Assembly (NCBI RefSeq): GCF_014197255.1
Contig: NZ_JACIFE010000004.1
Span: forward strand, 41,692-105,691
Direction of reading: 5' to 3'
DNA from: Bartonella fuyuanensis
Lineage (GTDB): Bacteria; Pseudomonadota; Alphaproteobacteria; Rhizobiales; Rhizobiaceae
DNA length: 64,000 nt
Part shown: one piece after another, positions 42,544 through 51,545 of the stretch
How the letters are laid out: each line of letters starts with the position of its first letter
How positions within the stretch are numbered: position 1 is the first letter of the stretch
Made by a program: the position numbers and the translations under genes
The notes under the pieces: generated by a model
What the model saw: only the letters and a program-made list of their open reading frames with translations
Told to the model about the DNA's origin: nothing
The model's database searches: none

Positions 42544-44055
42544 ATGCCGGCAGTACAAGAAACAATACGACAAGTACGTGAAATAGATGTTGATCAATAT
42601 AAATATGGCTTTGAAACGAAGATTAAAACGGATAAAGCTCCAAAAGGCTTAAATGAAGAGATTATCAAATTCATTTCTGCTAAAAAACATGAGCCTGAGT
42701 GGATGTTAATATGGCGCTTACAAGCTTATCGTCGTTGGCTGACAATGCAAGAGCCTAAATGGGCACGGCTTGAATATCCTAAAATTGATTTTCAGGGGCT
42801 TTATTATTACGCTGCTCCTAAAAATCATACAGGACCAAAGTCTTTAGATGAAGTGGATCCAGAGTTATTAGCAACGTACGAAAAGCTTGGTATTCCTCTC
42901 CAAGAGCAAGAGATTTTGGCAGGAATAAAAAAACAGTCTAATCTTTCTACTTTTGAGGATAGCTTATCTGTATCAGGACAGGTAGCGGTTGATGCGGTTT
43001 TTGATTCTGTTTCTATTGTGACAACATTCAAAAAAGAATTGGCACGTGCTGGTGTAATTTTTTGCTCTATTTCAGAGGCAATTATTGAATATCCTGAGCT
43101 TATTCAAGAATATTTAGGAACAGTTGTGCCTGTGGGCGATAATTATTATGCAGCCTTAAATGCAGCTGTCTTTACAGATGGTTCATTTGTTTATATTCCT
43201 AAAGGGGTTCGTTGTCCTATGGAACTTTCAACATATTTTAGAATCAATGAACGCAATACAGGCCAATTTGAACGAACATTGATTATTGCCGCTGAGGATT
43301 CCTATGTTTCTTATCTTGAAGGCTGTACAGCACCCCAACGTGATGAAAACCAACTTCATGCTGCGGTTGTTGAGCTTATTGCCCTTAAAAATGCAGAGAT
43401 TAAATATTCTACAGTGCAAAATTGGTATCCTGGTGATAAAGATGGAAAGGGCGGTATTTATAATTTTGTGACGAAGCGTGGAGATTGTCGGGGTGATAAC
43501 TCTAAAATTTCATGGACACAAGTTGAGACCGGTTCTGCGATTACTTGGAAATATCCATCCTGCTTACTCCGTGGTGATAATGCGCGTGGAGAATTTTATT
43601 CTATTGCTGTTGCAAACGGTCATCAACAAATTGATTCCGGGACAAAAATGATTCATTTAGGAAGAAATACATCCAGTCATATTATTTCCAAAGGGATTTC
43701 TGCTGGTTTTTCAAATAACACTTATCGAGGACAAGTCACTGCTCATCGAAAAGCACAAAATGCGCGTAACTTTACGCAATGTGATAGTTTATTAATCGGA
43801 AATGATTGTGGTGCTCATACAGTCCCTTATATTGAAGCGAAAAATGCAACCGCTCACTTTGAACATGAAGCCACAACATCAAAAATTTCTGATGACCAAC
43901 TTTTTTATGTTATGCAACGAGGAATTCTCGAGGAAGAAGCTATCGCATTAATTGTCAATGGTTTTGTAAAAGAGGTTATTCAAAAACTTCCCATGGAATT
44001 TGCTGTTGAAGCGCAAAAGCTTATTGGTATTAGCCTTGAAGGTAGTGTTGGATAA
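42544..44055 (+). CDS. sufB: Fe-S cluster assembly protein SufB
   Basis: Scaffold subunit of the SufBCD complex on which Fe-S clusters form, 503 residues, the usual length. The conserved core includes [38 protein letters not shown], the cysteine region [20 protein letters not shown] and, near the C-terminus, [19 protein letters not shown] 42544 follows GGAGAAAATT. Gaps of 170 bases before and 159 bases after the gene carry no other gene. It works with SufC and SufD encoded next. Confidence 0.96.
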   Translation: MPAVQETIRQVREIDVDQYKYGFETKIKTDKAPKGLNEEIIKFISAKKHEPEWMLIWRLQAYRRWLTMQEPKWARLEYPKIDFQGLYYYAAPKNHTGPKSLDEVDPELLATYEKLGIPLQEQEILAGIKKQSNLSTFEDSLSVSGQVAVDAVFDSVSIVTTFKKELARAGVIFCSISEAIIEYPELIQEYLGTVVPVGDNYYAALNAAVFTDGSFVYIPKGVRCPMELSTYFRINERNTGQFERTLIIAAEDSYVSYLEGCTAPQRDENQLHAAVVELIALKNAEIKYSTVQNWYPGDKDGKGGIYNFVTKRGDCRGDNSKISWTQVETGSAITWKYPSCLLRGDNARGEFYSIAVANGHQQIDSGTKMIHLGRNTSSHIISKGISAGFSNNTYRGQVTAHRKAQNARNFTQCDSLLIGNDCGAHTVPYIEAKNATAHFEHEATTSKISDDQLFYVMQRGILEEEAIALIVNGFVKEVIQKLPMEFAVEAQKLIGISLEGSVG

Positions 44056-44214
44056 TTTTATTTAATTAGAAAATAGAAAATTTGATACAAAAAGGCTGTA
44101 ACAGTAGCATGTAATGCTCAATAATGGCCTCTATGGTAATTACAAAGTAGAGAGCTTTTAAGGCGAAATGACGTGCATTAGTATTTGAAAAAACAGCCCA
44201 AACAGGATTAGATT

Positions 44215-44970
44215 ATGTTAGAGATAAAAAATTTGCATGCCCGTATTGCTGAGATCAATACAGAAGTTATTCGTGGTTTAAACTTGACAATTCAAGATGG
44301 AGAAGTTGCCGCTATCATGGGACAAAATGGAGCCGGAAAATCAACTCTATCTTATTTGCTTGCTGGTCGTGATGATTATGAAATAACAGAAGGAGATATT
44401 CTTTATAATGGGCATTCACTTTTAGAAATGGATCCGGCAGAACGTGCTGCATACGGTATTTTTCTTGCATTTCAATATCCAATGGAAATACCAGGGGTAG
44501 CAACGATGGAATTTTTAAAAGTTGCAATGAATTCTCAACGTAAAGCACGAGGTGATGAAGAGCTTAAAATTCCTGAATTTATAAAATATGTTAAAGAAGT
44601 TTCAGCCAAACTTGAAATAGATATGGATATGCTAAAGCGTCCATTAAATGTAGGTTTTTCAGGTGGAGAAAAAAAGCGCGCTGAAATTTTGCAAATGGCA
44701 CTTCTTGAACCTAAACTTTGCATTTTAGATGAGACAGATTCTGGTTTAGATATTGATGCGCTAAAAGTTGTTGCAGATGGTGTTAATAAATTTCGGGATT
44801 CAAAACGTTCATTTTTGGTGATTACTCATTATCAACGACTGCTTAATTATATTATTCCTGATACGGTACATGTTCTTTATAGAGGACGAATTATCAAAAG
44901 CGGAGACAAATCCTTAGCTCTTTATTTAGAGAAAAATGGGTACGCTGATCTTATCAAGGAAGCCGTTTGA
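44215..44970 (+). CDS. sufC: Fe-S cluster assembly ATPase SufC
   Basis: Soluble ABC-type ATPase of SufBCD, 251 residues. Walker A is GQNGAGKSTLSY (~residue 36), the Q-loop is in FLAFQYPMEIPGV, the signature is GFSGGEKKRAEIL and Walker B is LCILDETDSGLDID, where the usual catalytic Glu follows the Asp. The family-typical D-loop extension is present. SufC drives a conformational change that exposes the cluster site at the SufB-SufD interface (family knowledge). The sufD ATG lies 11 bases after its stop. Confidence 0.96.
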   Translation: MLEIKNLHARIAEINTEVIRGLNLTIQDGEVAAIMGQNGAGKSTLSYLLAGRDDYEITEGDILYNGHSLLEMDPAERAAYGIFLAFQYPMEIPGVATMEFLKVAMNSQRKARGDEELKIPEFIKYVKEVSAKLEIDMDMLKRPLNVGFSGGEKKRAEILQMALLEPKLCILDETDSGLDIDALKVVADGVNKFRDSKRSFLVITHYQRLLNYIIPDTVHVLYRGRIIKSGDKSLALYLEKNGYADLIKEAV

Positions 44971-44981
44971 GGTTATTGAAT

Positions 44982-46244
44982 ATGAATGCACAGCAAAACT
45001 TGTTAGCAATTGAAAAAGATATACTCAGTAATTTCAATCAGTATATCAACGACTTACCTGGAGATAAAGCTGTGCGGGAAATTCGTAAGAAAGCGATGGA
45101 GCAGTTTCAAAAGACACGACTTCCTTCCCGTAAAATTGAAAAATGGCACTATACCAATTTGCGTACATTACTGAAATCGGTTAGCAATTTTTCAAAAGTT
45201 CAAGACAATCAATTAGTTAACAAGCTACTTTCAGAGAGCGCTGTTTTTTCTATGAACAATGGAAGAACATCAATACAATCAAAGGTAGAAAATATTACAA
45301 TAAAACGCCTTTCAGATGCATTAGAAGATAATTCTGTACAGATAAATCAAAACATCTCTGATGAGGATTTTATTGGACAGTTAAATACAGCTTTTGTTAC
45401 AGATGGTTGGCTTTTTCACATTCCTGAAAATACAAAGCTGAGGATACCCATTGAATTACAAAATATACAAATGGGGGGACAATCTCATATTTTTTCAGAT
45501 ATAAAAGTTGATAAAAATAGTCAAATTATATTTATTGAGCATCAGATTGGCAATGATAAAGATACCTTTGTCAGTGCAATATTTTCATTAAATATTGCTG
45601 CTGATAGTGATGTTACATGGATTCTTATTCGCAATCGTGATTTTAATTCTACACAGTTTTGTCGATTTCGTGCTATCCTTCATCAAAGAGCGAAGTTATC
45701 ACTTTATGTCATTAATATAGGGAGTCAACTAAATCGCCAAGAAATCGATATTGAATTACAAGGAGAAGAATCTGATTTTCAATTACGCGTTATAAATTTA
45801 TTATCAGGGCAAACACATAGCGATCTTACAATGACTGTTCATCATGTGGAAGAAAAATCAACATCAACCGAAATTATACGCAATGTGGTTACAGATAAGG
45901 CTGTTGGTGTTTTCCAAGGAATAATACGTGTAGCTCAAAAAGCACAGAAAACAGATGCACGCATGGCCTGTAATAGTCTTATCCTTTCAGATGATGCAAA
46001 ATTTAATGCAAAGCCTGAATTGGAGATTTTTGCTGATGATGTGGCATGCGGTCATGGCGCAACAATTGCTAATATTAATCATGATTATCTTTTTTATCTC
46101 ATGGCACGCGGTATCCCATATAAAATGGCTCGTGCACTTTTGATTAAAGGATTTATCTCTGAGCTTATTGATGACATCAAGCAAGCTAATATTCAAGTTG
46201 TTTTGGAAAATATCATTGGTAATTGGCTTGAGAAAAATGTTTAA
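44982..46244 (+). CDS. sufD: Fe-S cluster assembly protein SufD
   Basis: Second scaffold subunit of SufBCD, a beta-helix protein of 420 residues from ATG 44982 (MNAQQNLLAIEKD). TGAGGTT upstream, overlapping the sufC stop, is a plausible ribosome site; the open frame begins at TTG 44967. The C-terminal block KFNAKPELEIFADDVACGHG is the SufD signature, with ARGIPYKMARALLIKGF after it. The N-terminal 150 residues are less conserved, as usual in the family. Confidence 0.94.
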   Translation: MNAQQNLLAIEKDILSNFNQYINDLPGDKAVREIRKKAMEQFQKTRLPSRKIEKWHYTNLRTLLKSVSNFSKVQDNQLVNKLLSESAVFSMNNGRTSIQSKVENITIKRLSDALEDNSVQINQNISDEDFIGQLNTAFVTDGWLFHIPENTKLRIPIELQNIQMGGQSHIFSDIKVDKNSQIIFIEHQIGNDKDTFVSAIFSLNIAADSDVTWILIRNRDFNSTQFCRFRAILHQRAKLSLYVINIGSQLNRQEIDIELQGEESDFQLRVINLLSGQTHSDLTMTVHHVEEKSTSTEIIRNVVTDKAVGVFQGIIRVAQKAQKTDARMACNSLILSDDAKFNAKPELEIFADDVACGHGATIANINHDYLFYLMARGIPYKMARALLIKGFISELIDDIKQANIQVVLENIIGNWLEKNV

Positions 46245-46254
46245 GGTAGAAAAA

Positions 46255-47499
46255 ATGGAAAATAACGTCCAAACATTCATTTATAATGTCGAAGAAATTC
46301 GACGTGATTTTCCTCTTTTACACCATCAAGTGTATGGTAAGCGATTAGCTTATCTTGATAGTGGTGCCTCTGCCCAAAAACCACAATCAGTACTCGATGC
46401 AATGAATAATTATTATCATTATAGTTATGCTAATGTGCATAGGGGAATGTATTTTTTAGCCAATAAAGCCACACAATCGTATGAAAATTCTCGTGAAACC
46501 GTTCGTTTTTTTCTAAACGCTCAAAAAGCTGAGGAAATTATTTTTACGAAAAATGCAACGGAAGCTATTAATACTGTTGCTTATGGGTGGGCTATGTCCA
46601 AACTCAAGGAAGGTGATGAGATTGTTCTAACGATCATGGAACATCATTCAAATATTATTCCTTGGCATTTCCTCCGTGAACAAAAAGGCATTAAACTTGT
46701 TTTTGTCCCTGTTGATGAAAATGGCGTTCTGCATATTGAAGGTTTCCAAGAGGCTTTAAGCGAGAAAACGCGGCTTGTTGCTATAACGCATATGTCTAAT
46801 ATATTAGGAACTGTACCTCCTATTAAAGAAATTATTAGGCTAGCACATCAAAATTCTATCCCTGTTCTTGTTGACGGTTCTCAAGGAGCAGTACATTTAA
46901 TTGTTGATGTGCAAGATCTCGATTGTGATTGGTATGTCTTTACAGGTCATAAGCTTTATGGTCCCACTGGGATTGGTGTTCTTTATGGGAAAGAAGATAG
47001 ATTAGAGGAAATGCGTCCTTTTCAAGGAGGAGGGGTAATGATTGAGGAGGTAACAACCGATAAAGTTTTTTATAATGCTCCTCCTTTCCGTTTTGAAGCA
47101 GGCACTCCTCCTATTGTTGAATCTATTGGATTAGCTGCTGCTATTGATTATATCCAAGGAAAAGGTCGTAGTACGATTCATGCCTATGAAATGTCGCTTT
47201 TGGCTTATGCACATGAAAAACTTAAAACTATTGAATCATTACGTATTTATGGTCATTCTCCCAATAAAGGAGCTATTATATCCTTTACCATTGAAGGGAT
47301 TCACGCCCATGATATTGCTATGTTTGTTGATCAAAAAGGAGTTGCAATACGTGCAGGAACCCATTGTGCACAGCCTTTATTGCAGCGCTTTGGTTTAACA
47401 TCTATTTGTCGCACATCGCTAGCGATGTATAACACTCAAGAAGATATTGATCAATTAGTAGAAGCATTGCAAGAAACAAGGACATTTTTTAATGGCTGA
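46255..47499 (+). CDS. sufS: cysteine desulfurase SufS
   Basis: Group II cysteine desulfurase supplying sulfur to SufBCD, 414 residues from ATG 46255, which follows AAGGTAG. An earlier in-frame ATG would start inside sufD. The PLP lysine is K233 in FTGHKLYGPTGIG and the catalytic C371 lies in RAGTHCAQPLL, the short rigid loop of SufS enzymes. These enzymes usually need SufE or SufU to accept the sulfur; neither gene is in this window. It overlaps sufT by eight bases. Confidence 0.95.
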   Translation: MENNVQTFIYNVEEIRRDFPLLHHQVYGKRLAYLDSGASAQKPQSVLDAMNNYYHYSYANVHRGMYFLANKATQSYENSRETVRFFLNAQKAEEIIFTKNATEAINTVAYGWAMSKLKEGDEIVLTIMEHHSNIIPWHFLREQKGIKLVFVPVDENGVLHIEGFQEALSEKTRLVAITHMSNILGTVPPIKEIIRLAHQNSIPVLVDGSQGAVHLIVDVQDLDCDWYVFTGHKLYGPTGIGVLYGKEDRLEEMRPFQGGGVMIEEVTTDKVFYNAPPFRFEAGTPPIVESIGLAAAIDYIQGKGRSTIHAYEMSLLAYAHEKLKTIESLRIYGHSPNKGAIISFTIEGIHAHDIAMFVDQKGVAIRAGTHCAQPLLQRFGLTSICRTSLAMYNTQEDIDQLVEALQETRTFFNG

Positions 47500-47893
47500 A
47501 TCAATTGAAGAACGTCACTCTACAAAGTCTGTTGAAACTGTAAACGAAAATAAAAAATCTTACATATCAGTAATTCCAGCAGATGAAATTGATCGTATGA
47601 CAAAAGATATTATTGCTGCCCTCAAAACGGTTTATGACCCAGAGATTCCTGCTGATATTTATGAGCTAGGACTGATTTACCGTATTGATATTGAAGATGA
47701 TCGTTCAGTTAAAATTGAAATGACTCTTACAGCACCCGGATGTCCTGTTTCTGGTGAAATGCCTGGGTGGGTAGAAAATGCAGTTAGTGCAGTTGAGGGG
47801 GTTTCGTATGTTGAAGTCACTATGACTTTTGATCCACCATGGACACCTGATTGTATGTCAGAAGAAGCGCAAATCGCTGTTGGATGGTATTAA
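47492..47893 (+). CDS. sufT: SufT, MIP18/DUF59 family Fe-S maturation protein
   Basis: A 133-residue protein of the MIP18 (DUF59) family that assists maturation or transfer of Fe-S clusters. The domain begins near residue 40 with IIAALKTVYDPEIPADIYELG and contains APGCPVSGEMPGWV with the conserved cysteine, then FDPPWTPDCMSEEAQ. The first ~35 residues are polar and variable. It starts inside the end of sufS (ATGGCTGA). In many alphaproteobacteria sufA follows; here the next sequence is a methyltransferase relic. Confidence 0.92.
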   Translation: MAESIEERHSTKSVETVNENKKSYISVIPADEIDRMTKDIIAALKTVYDPEIPADIYELGLIYRIDIEDDRSVKIEMTLTAPGCPVSGEMPGWVENAVSAVEGVSYVEVTMTFDPPWTPDCMSEEAQIAVGWY

Positions 47894-47955
47894 CAGTACT
47901 ATTACATGCATGAGCCGTTTTTCGCAAACATTTGAATTTAAAAACAATATCATGC

Positions 47956-48515
47956 ACTATACACTATCTGACGAATGAAGGAAGTATTTTTGATGAACAA
48001 ACCTATTTTAAAGTAATGATGTGTGAAATTTTTGGTCGTTAAAATTTTATCAACAATATAATTTGGCAAAAGAAATCTTTTCCACAGAATGATACAAAGC
48101 GCCTTTCTGATAACCATGATTTTATAATGGTTTCTGCCAAAGACAAAACGATTTGGTGTCCTAATTTACTTCTTCGTTCAAGCAATATGAATATGCGCTA
48201 TAGAAACCCTGATAATGATCCTCATGATCTTTGGAAATCTGGAGATTTATCTGTAAAAAGGATAATACCTAAGGATATTTATGAAATTATTATACTTTTT
48301 GGACACAAAATTATGCCTCCTAATGCTAGAAGTTAGGCTATGAGTGAAAAGAAATTTTCTGAATTATTGAAAGATAGTCGTATTTGGTTTAGCTCAAAAG
48401 AAAGCAAAGTTCCTTCTCTGAAACTTTTTTTATCAAAAATAAAAATGGCATCGTTTCAATAACGATTTGGCCATATGAGGAAGTAGGATACAAACAAGAT
48501 GCTAAAAATTTGTAG
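47956..48515 (+). pseudogene. beta-class adenine-specific DNA methyltransferase (type III Mod-like), middle part, broken
   Basis: In one frame the sequence reads YLTNEGSIF, YFKVMMCEIFGR, TAA 48040-48042, NFINNIIWQKKSFPQND, LSDNHDFIMVSAKDK, then MRYRNPDNDPHDLWKSGDLS, TAG 48334-48336, KKFSELLKDSRIWF and, after a shift in the A-run near 48436-48445, NGIVSITIWPYEEVGY ending at TAG 48513-48515. Order and wording match the target-recognition half of type III Mod and related site-specific adenine methyltransferases (family pattern). The N-terminal part with the catalytic DPPY is missing. The C-terminal part lies immediately afterwards but inverted. Confidence 0.82.
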
Positions 48516-48664
48516 TCTATTTTATGAGCAACAGCACCAGTTGTGCCAGAACCAGCAAAGGAATTTAGAACAAGATTACTTGGCTTGGTGGCAAGTTGAA
48601 TAATGCGTTCTGTAAGCCATTCTGGTTTAGGAGTTATAAAGACATTATCAAAATTAAAAGTGGA
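48512..48664 (-). pseudogene. inverted C-terminal fragment of the same methyltransferase (motif I)
   Basis: On the minus strand from about 48664 to 48512 the frame reads FNFDNVFITPKPEWLTERI, IIQLATKPSNLVL, NSFAGSGTTGAVAHKIDY. This is the S-adenosylmethionine-binding end of beta-class methyltransferases, where a TPKP block precedes the glycine-rich FAGSGTTGAVAH. It directly abuts the plus-strand fragment, whose missing continuation is exactly this part, so the segment has been inverted in place. The usual D of LDSFAG is N. Confidence 0.8.
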
Positions 48665-48678
48665 TTATGATTGAACTT

Positions 48679-48695
48679 GGTGAACATTGTTCACC
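48679..48695. promoter_or_regulatory. perfect 17-bp palindrome, operator-like
   Basis: GGTGAACATTGTTCACC has two perfect 8-bp arms around a central T. It lies 14 bases beyond the inverted methyltransferase fragment. On the minus strand it falls inside a tiny frame (AGGAATAAT, then ATG AGG GTG AAC, 11 codons). It looks like a dimeric repressor site, but no regulator gene is nearby. Confidence 0.4.
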
Positions 48696-49022
48696 CTCAT
48701 ATTATTCCTCGTTTAAAATTAAGTTATTGATAGAATTGATCAAAGTTGAACTTTCAAAAGTGTAAATTGGCAAAGTAGCAAAGGCTTGCGTTCGTCTTAT
48801 GAACATAGAACAAACACAGAGTCCATAGATCGTTTAACAATCACTGCATATTTATATACAGATTCACTCAGATTAATAATAGAATACAAATGAAACGATT
48901 TTATTTAAACAATATTTTTCAAATTTTTTTGTGTTAAGTATAATGTTTAAAATAAAGTCATTTTGGGAACCTGTTAGCAATACAAAGATTAATAAAGTAT
49001 TGTTTCAACAGATGGTGACAAG

Positions 49023-49358
49023 ATGAATCTAAATAATATTTTGAAATTAAATATTTTTTTTATGATGATAATATGTGGATTGCTATTTGGTTATACTTCA
49101 ATCAATGAGGTTTTTCACCTTCCTTATTGCCAAACCTTTACCTATACCTCTCCTAAAGGTATTGCGAAAATAGGACAAAACTCATTTACTGCTTCACAAG
49201 TTAAAAATTGTCTTATGCAAAATGGTTTTGAGAATATTAAACGTTTGCGTTTAGATGATAAAGGCATTTGGCGTGCTTTAGTGGAATTTAAAAAATCCCT
49301 TTTTCTCATCTCTGTTGACTATTCAGGCATTGTTAACATTCAAAAGAAAAGAATATGA
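49023..49358 (+). CDS. small membrane-anchored or secreted protein, PepSY-like
   Basis: A 111-residue protein not assigned to a named family. Residues ~8-28 form a hydrophobic segment (anchor or signal peptide). After a short linker come ASQVKNCLMQNGFENIKRLR, DDKGIWRALVEF and LFLISVDYSGIVN, the helix plus beta-strand arrangement typical of PepSY-like domains in Rhizobiales exported proteins (inference from pattern). ATG 49023 is preceded by GGTGACAAG. It overlaps the next gene by four bases (ATGA), so the two are probably cotranslated. No other neighbours hint at a role. Confidence 0.6.
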   Translation: MNLNNILKLNIFFMMIICGLLFGYTSINEVFHLPYCQTFTYTSPKGIAKIGQNSFTASQVKNCLMQNGFENIKRLRLDDKGIWRALVEFKKSLFLISVDYSGIVNIQKKRI

Positions 49359-49666
49359 TTGATTTTAAAACTTATAGCAGCATTTCTTCTCGTAGTTATA
49401 AGAAAAAAAATCTCAAAAAATGCTGTCATTCTATTAAAGAATTTGTTTTCATTGGAGGTTTAAATGGTAGCATATCAGGAGCAATTGCAGCAATTCTTGC
49501 AGCTTATGGTTATATTGCTCTTCCAGGCTTTGGTCCAATTATCGCAATGGGTATAGGAGTAGCACTTTTTACTGGAATCATAATAGGAGCACTAATAGGA
49601 TCAGGGATGGGAGGAATCGTTGGTATATGCTGTATTTTATGGGAAATTTATAAGAAATCACAATAG
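49355..49666 (+). CDS. small glycine-rich membrane protein
   Basis: A 103-residue protein of unknown function. The first ~28 residues are basic with several Lys and two Cys. The rest is a glycine-rich hydrophobic hairpin (GSISGAIAAILAAYGYIA, LPGFGPIIAMGIGVALF, GALIGSGMGGIVGI) of two or more helices, resembling glycine-zipper segments and the LPGxGP-type stress-protein domain. It starts four bases inside the preceding gene. A holin or bacteriocin-like role could be imagined, but nothing in the sequence supports it specifically. Confidence 0.55.
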   Translation: MIDFKTYSSISSRSYKKKNLKKCCHSIKEFVFIGGLNGSISGAIAAILAAYGYIALPGFGPIIAMGIGVALFTGIIIGALIGSGMGGIVGICCILWEIYKKSQ

Positions 49667-49985
49667 TTCTTTCTCTTATAAATTTCACAGTGAATAAAAA
49701 ATTAAAATTGTCAATAAATTATATGTTCTTTTTTTACTAAAACGATCAGCATATTCTAAATGAAATAATAGCTATCTTATTTAAATTGCTTCTTTAAGTT
49801 CTCAGTATAATTCAAAAAAGTATATTTTTTAAAAGCATATCTTGAAGAAATGTAATTGAGCTATAATTATGATTATGGAAAATCGCACATTTTTTATCAA
49901 AAAAATAGATATTTAGATCTATATTTATAATTATATAAAAATATATTTTAATTTATTTTCCTATTATAAAATAGTATTATTTTTT
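49667..49985. other. AT-rich intergenic region, no gene
   Basis: About 320 bases before the SodC-like gene. No gene or hairpin stands out. The SodC frame stays open upstream to TAG 49914-49916 but offers no ATG, GTG or TTG with a ribosome site there. Confidence 0.5.
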
Positions 49986-50480
49986 ATGGTATTTTTAACT
50001 CATCGAAACGCTGCGTTAGCTATATCGACACAAGTAAACATTTATAAACTAGAAGAGAATAATTCTAAAAAGTCGATTGGTAGCATTAAAATTGAAGAAA
50101 ATATACATGGTTTGATTTTCATACCCAATTTATCTACTTTATCAGAGGGAATGCACAGTTTTCAAATACATGTACATCCTTCATGTGATACAAAAGATAG
50201 TATAATTGGTGGAAGCGCAGGCGGATATTATGATCTAGAGCATACTAGGAAACACTTAGAACCTTATAACGTAAATGGTTATCTTGGTGATTTACGAACA
50301 CTTTACGTTGATAAGCAAGGAAATACTGTGATGAGCGTTCTTGCTCTACGATTGAAAAAAAAATCTGAAATTAAAGAGCATTCTTTGGTAATTCATTTAA
50401 GGGATGATAATCAATCAGATAAACCTTTACCGCTTGGTGGAAATGCCGCACGTTTAGCGTGCGGTATTATTGAAACATAA
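49986..50480 (+). CDS. sodC: Cu/Zn superoxide dismutase-like protein with three metal ligands lost
   Basis: A 164-residue SodC-family protein; intact members dismutate superoxide in the periplasm. The fold is recognisable throughout (SIKIEENIHGLIF, HVHPSCD, GGSAGGYYDLEH, KHLEPYNVNGYLGDL, VIHLRDDNQSD, LGGNAARLACG). Compared with the family ligands, the first copper His is Gln60, the copper-zinc bridging His (GGHYD) is Tyr81 and a zinc His (GHLGD) is Tyr99; His62, His90, Asp102 and His127 remain, as do both disulfide cysteines (67, 149). The N-terminus has only about 12 residues ahead of the mature domain, too short for a normal signal peptide. An inactive or decaying enzyme is inferred. Confidence 0.8.
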   Translation: MVFLTHRNAALAISTQVNIYKLEENNSKKSIGSIKIEENIHGLIFIPNLSTLSEGMHSFQIHVHPSCDTKDSIIGGSAGGYYDLEHTRKHLEPYNVNGYLGDLRTLYVDKQGNTVMSVLALRLKKKSEIKEHSLVIHLRDDNQSDKPLPLGGNAARLACGIIET

Positions 50481-51184
50481 ATAGAGTATTGTGGTAAACT
50501 ATGACAATATACCCATCCATTTATCATAAGATATGATAGATTTATTTAATATATTTCAATAAATTAAGTAAAATATGTAAATATTTTATATGATTTATAT
50601 CTCTTTTTGAATGTTTAATGCAAACAATAAAGAAATTATCAATAATAAAAAAGAATATTGATCGGAACTGAAGAAATAAATTATAATATCATTTTAAAAT
50701 GAGTTTTCTGAATCAGATATTGATTTAAAACAGTCAAAAAAGTTAATATAATAAAAACTATATTATTATTTTTTACAAAAGATATTAGAAATACTATAAA
50801 TTACATTGATTTATTAATAAATAAATAATTAATTTTTATTATACATAAATTTAAAAGCTAAAGAAATATTAGATATTTCTATCATAGAATATATAGTATA
50901 ATATTGTATTTGTAAATTTATTTTTAAAATACATTATTAGAAATAATTATCTACTTGGATTTTGATCCCTTATGTACTTATTTATTTGTTTATTCTGTAT
51001 TAGTCAGTTAGATACAAAATTGGCATTTATTTTGCGTTATTATCCATTATTTCTCAATAGAGCTGTTTAGGCTATTTTGTTGGAAATATTTGTATAATTT
51101 TCTTGAAAGTATATGTTGTTTATTTAAGATAAAATATTGATTTATAATGCTAATTTAGCATTATTCATATTGAATTGCAACCCC
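50481..51184. other. AT-rich intergenic region, no gene
   Basis: About 700 bases of very AT-rich DNA between the SodC-like gene and the inverted repeat. No family-like translation was found on either strand. Like 27.3-28.8 kb, it has the look of eroded sequence. Confidence 0.5.
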
Positions 51185-51379
51185 GAATAACGTAAGACTC
51201 TCTCATTTCAAAATTGTTTATGTTGAATCAATCAAAATCATTCCTTTGCACGTCAAAAGTGGGGCTGGTGTGTGGGTAAAAACTGTATAAGAAAGGACTA
51301 AAATGGCTCTTATGAACCGTCTTAATGCCAGATCTGTCGCAACATTGGAAGCTGGCAAATCTAATGATGGTGCTGGCTT
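51185..51379 (+). repeat. left arm of 195-bp near-perfect inverted repeat
   Basis: This arm runs from GAATAACGTAAGAC to GGTGCTGGCTT and matches the reverse complement of 51527-51721 with only two differences that I found (CCTTTGC/CCCTTGC and GCTGGC/GCCGGC). It contains the upstream region, the AGAAAGGAC ribosome site, and the first ~26 codons of an integrase gene. The 147-bp spacer is the next part of that gene. Confidence 0.93.
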
Positions 51380-51545
51380 ATTACTTTATAAGCGTAAAGA
51401 TGGAGGTGCTCAATGGTTTTATCATTATACCCTTTACGGGCTCCGTCGCGAAATGGGATTAGGTGCTTTGAGAGATGTTTCTTTAAAACAAGCCTGTGAA
51501 TGTACAAATCAATGGCGTTCTGTTGCAAGCCGGCACCATCATTAG
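51303..51545 (+). pseudogene. phage integrase N-terminal fragment (tyrosine recombinase, DUF4102-type arm domain)
   Basis: The 80-codon frame from ATG 51303 reads LNARSVATLEAGKSNDGAGL, LLYKRKDGGAQWFYHYT, LYGLRREMGLGALRDVSL and NQWRSVA, the arm-type DNA-binding domain that begins P4-like integrases (DGxGL, GxRREMGLG). The catalytic tyrosine-recombinase domain is absent: after SVA the sequence enters the inverted copy of its own 5' end. A good ribosome site (AGAAAGGAC) is present, so a short product could be made. tRNA-Lys, a typical integration target, lies 400 bases downstream. Confidence 0.85.

Noticed and set aside
50447..50465. GC-rich hairpin (CCGCACG/CGTGCGG) near the end of the SodC-like gene
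   Set aside because: It lies inside the coding end and encodes the conserved AARLACG stretch; no T-run follows, so it is not called a terminator.
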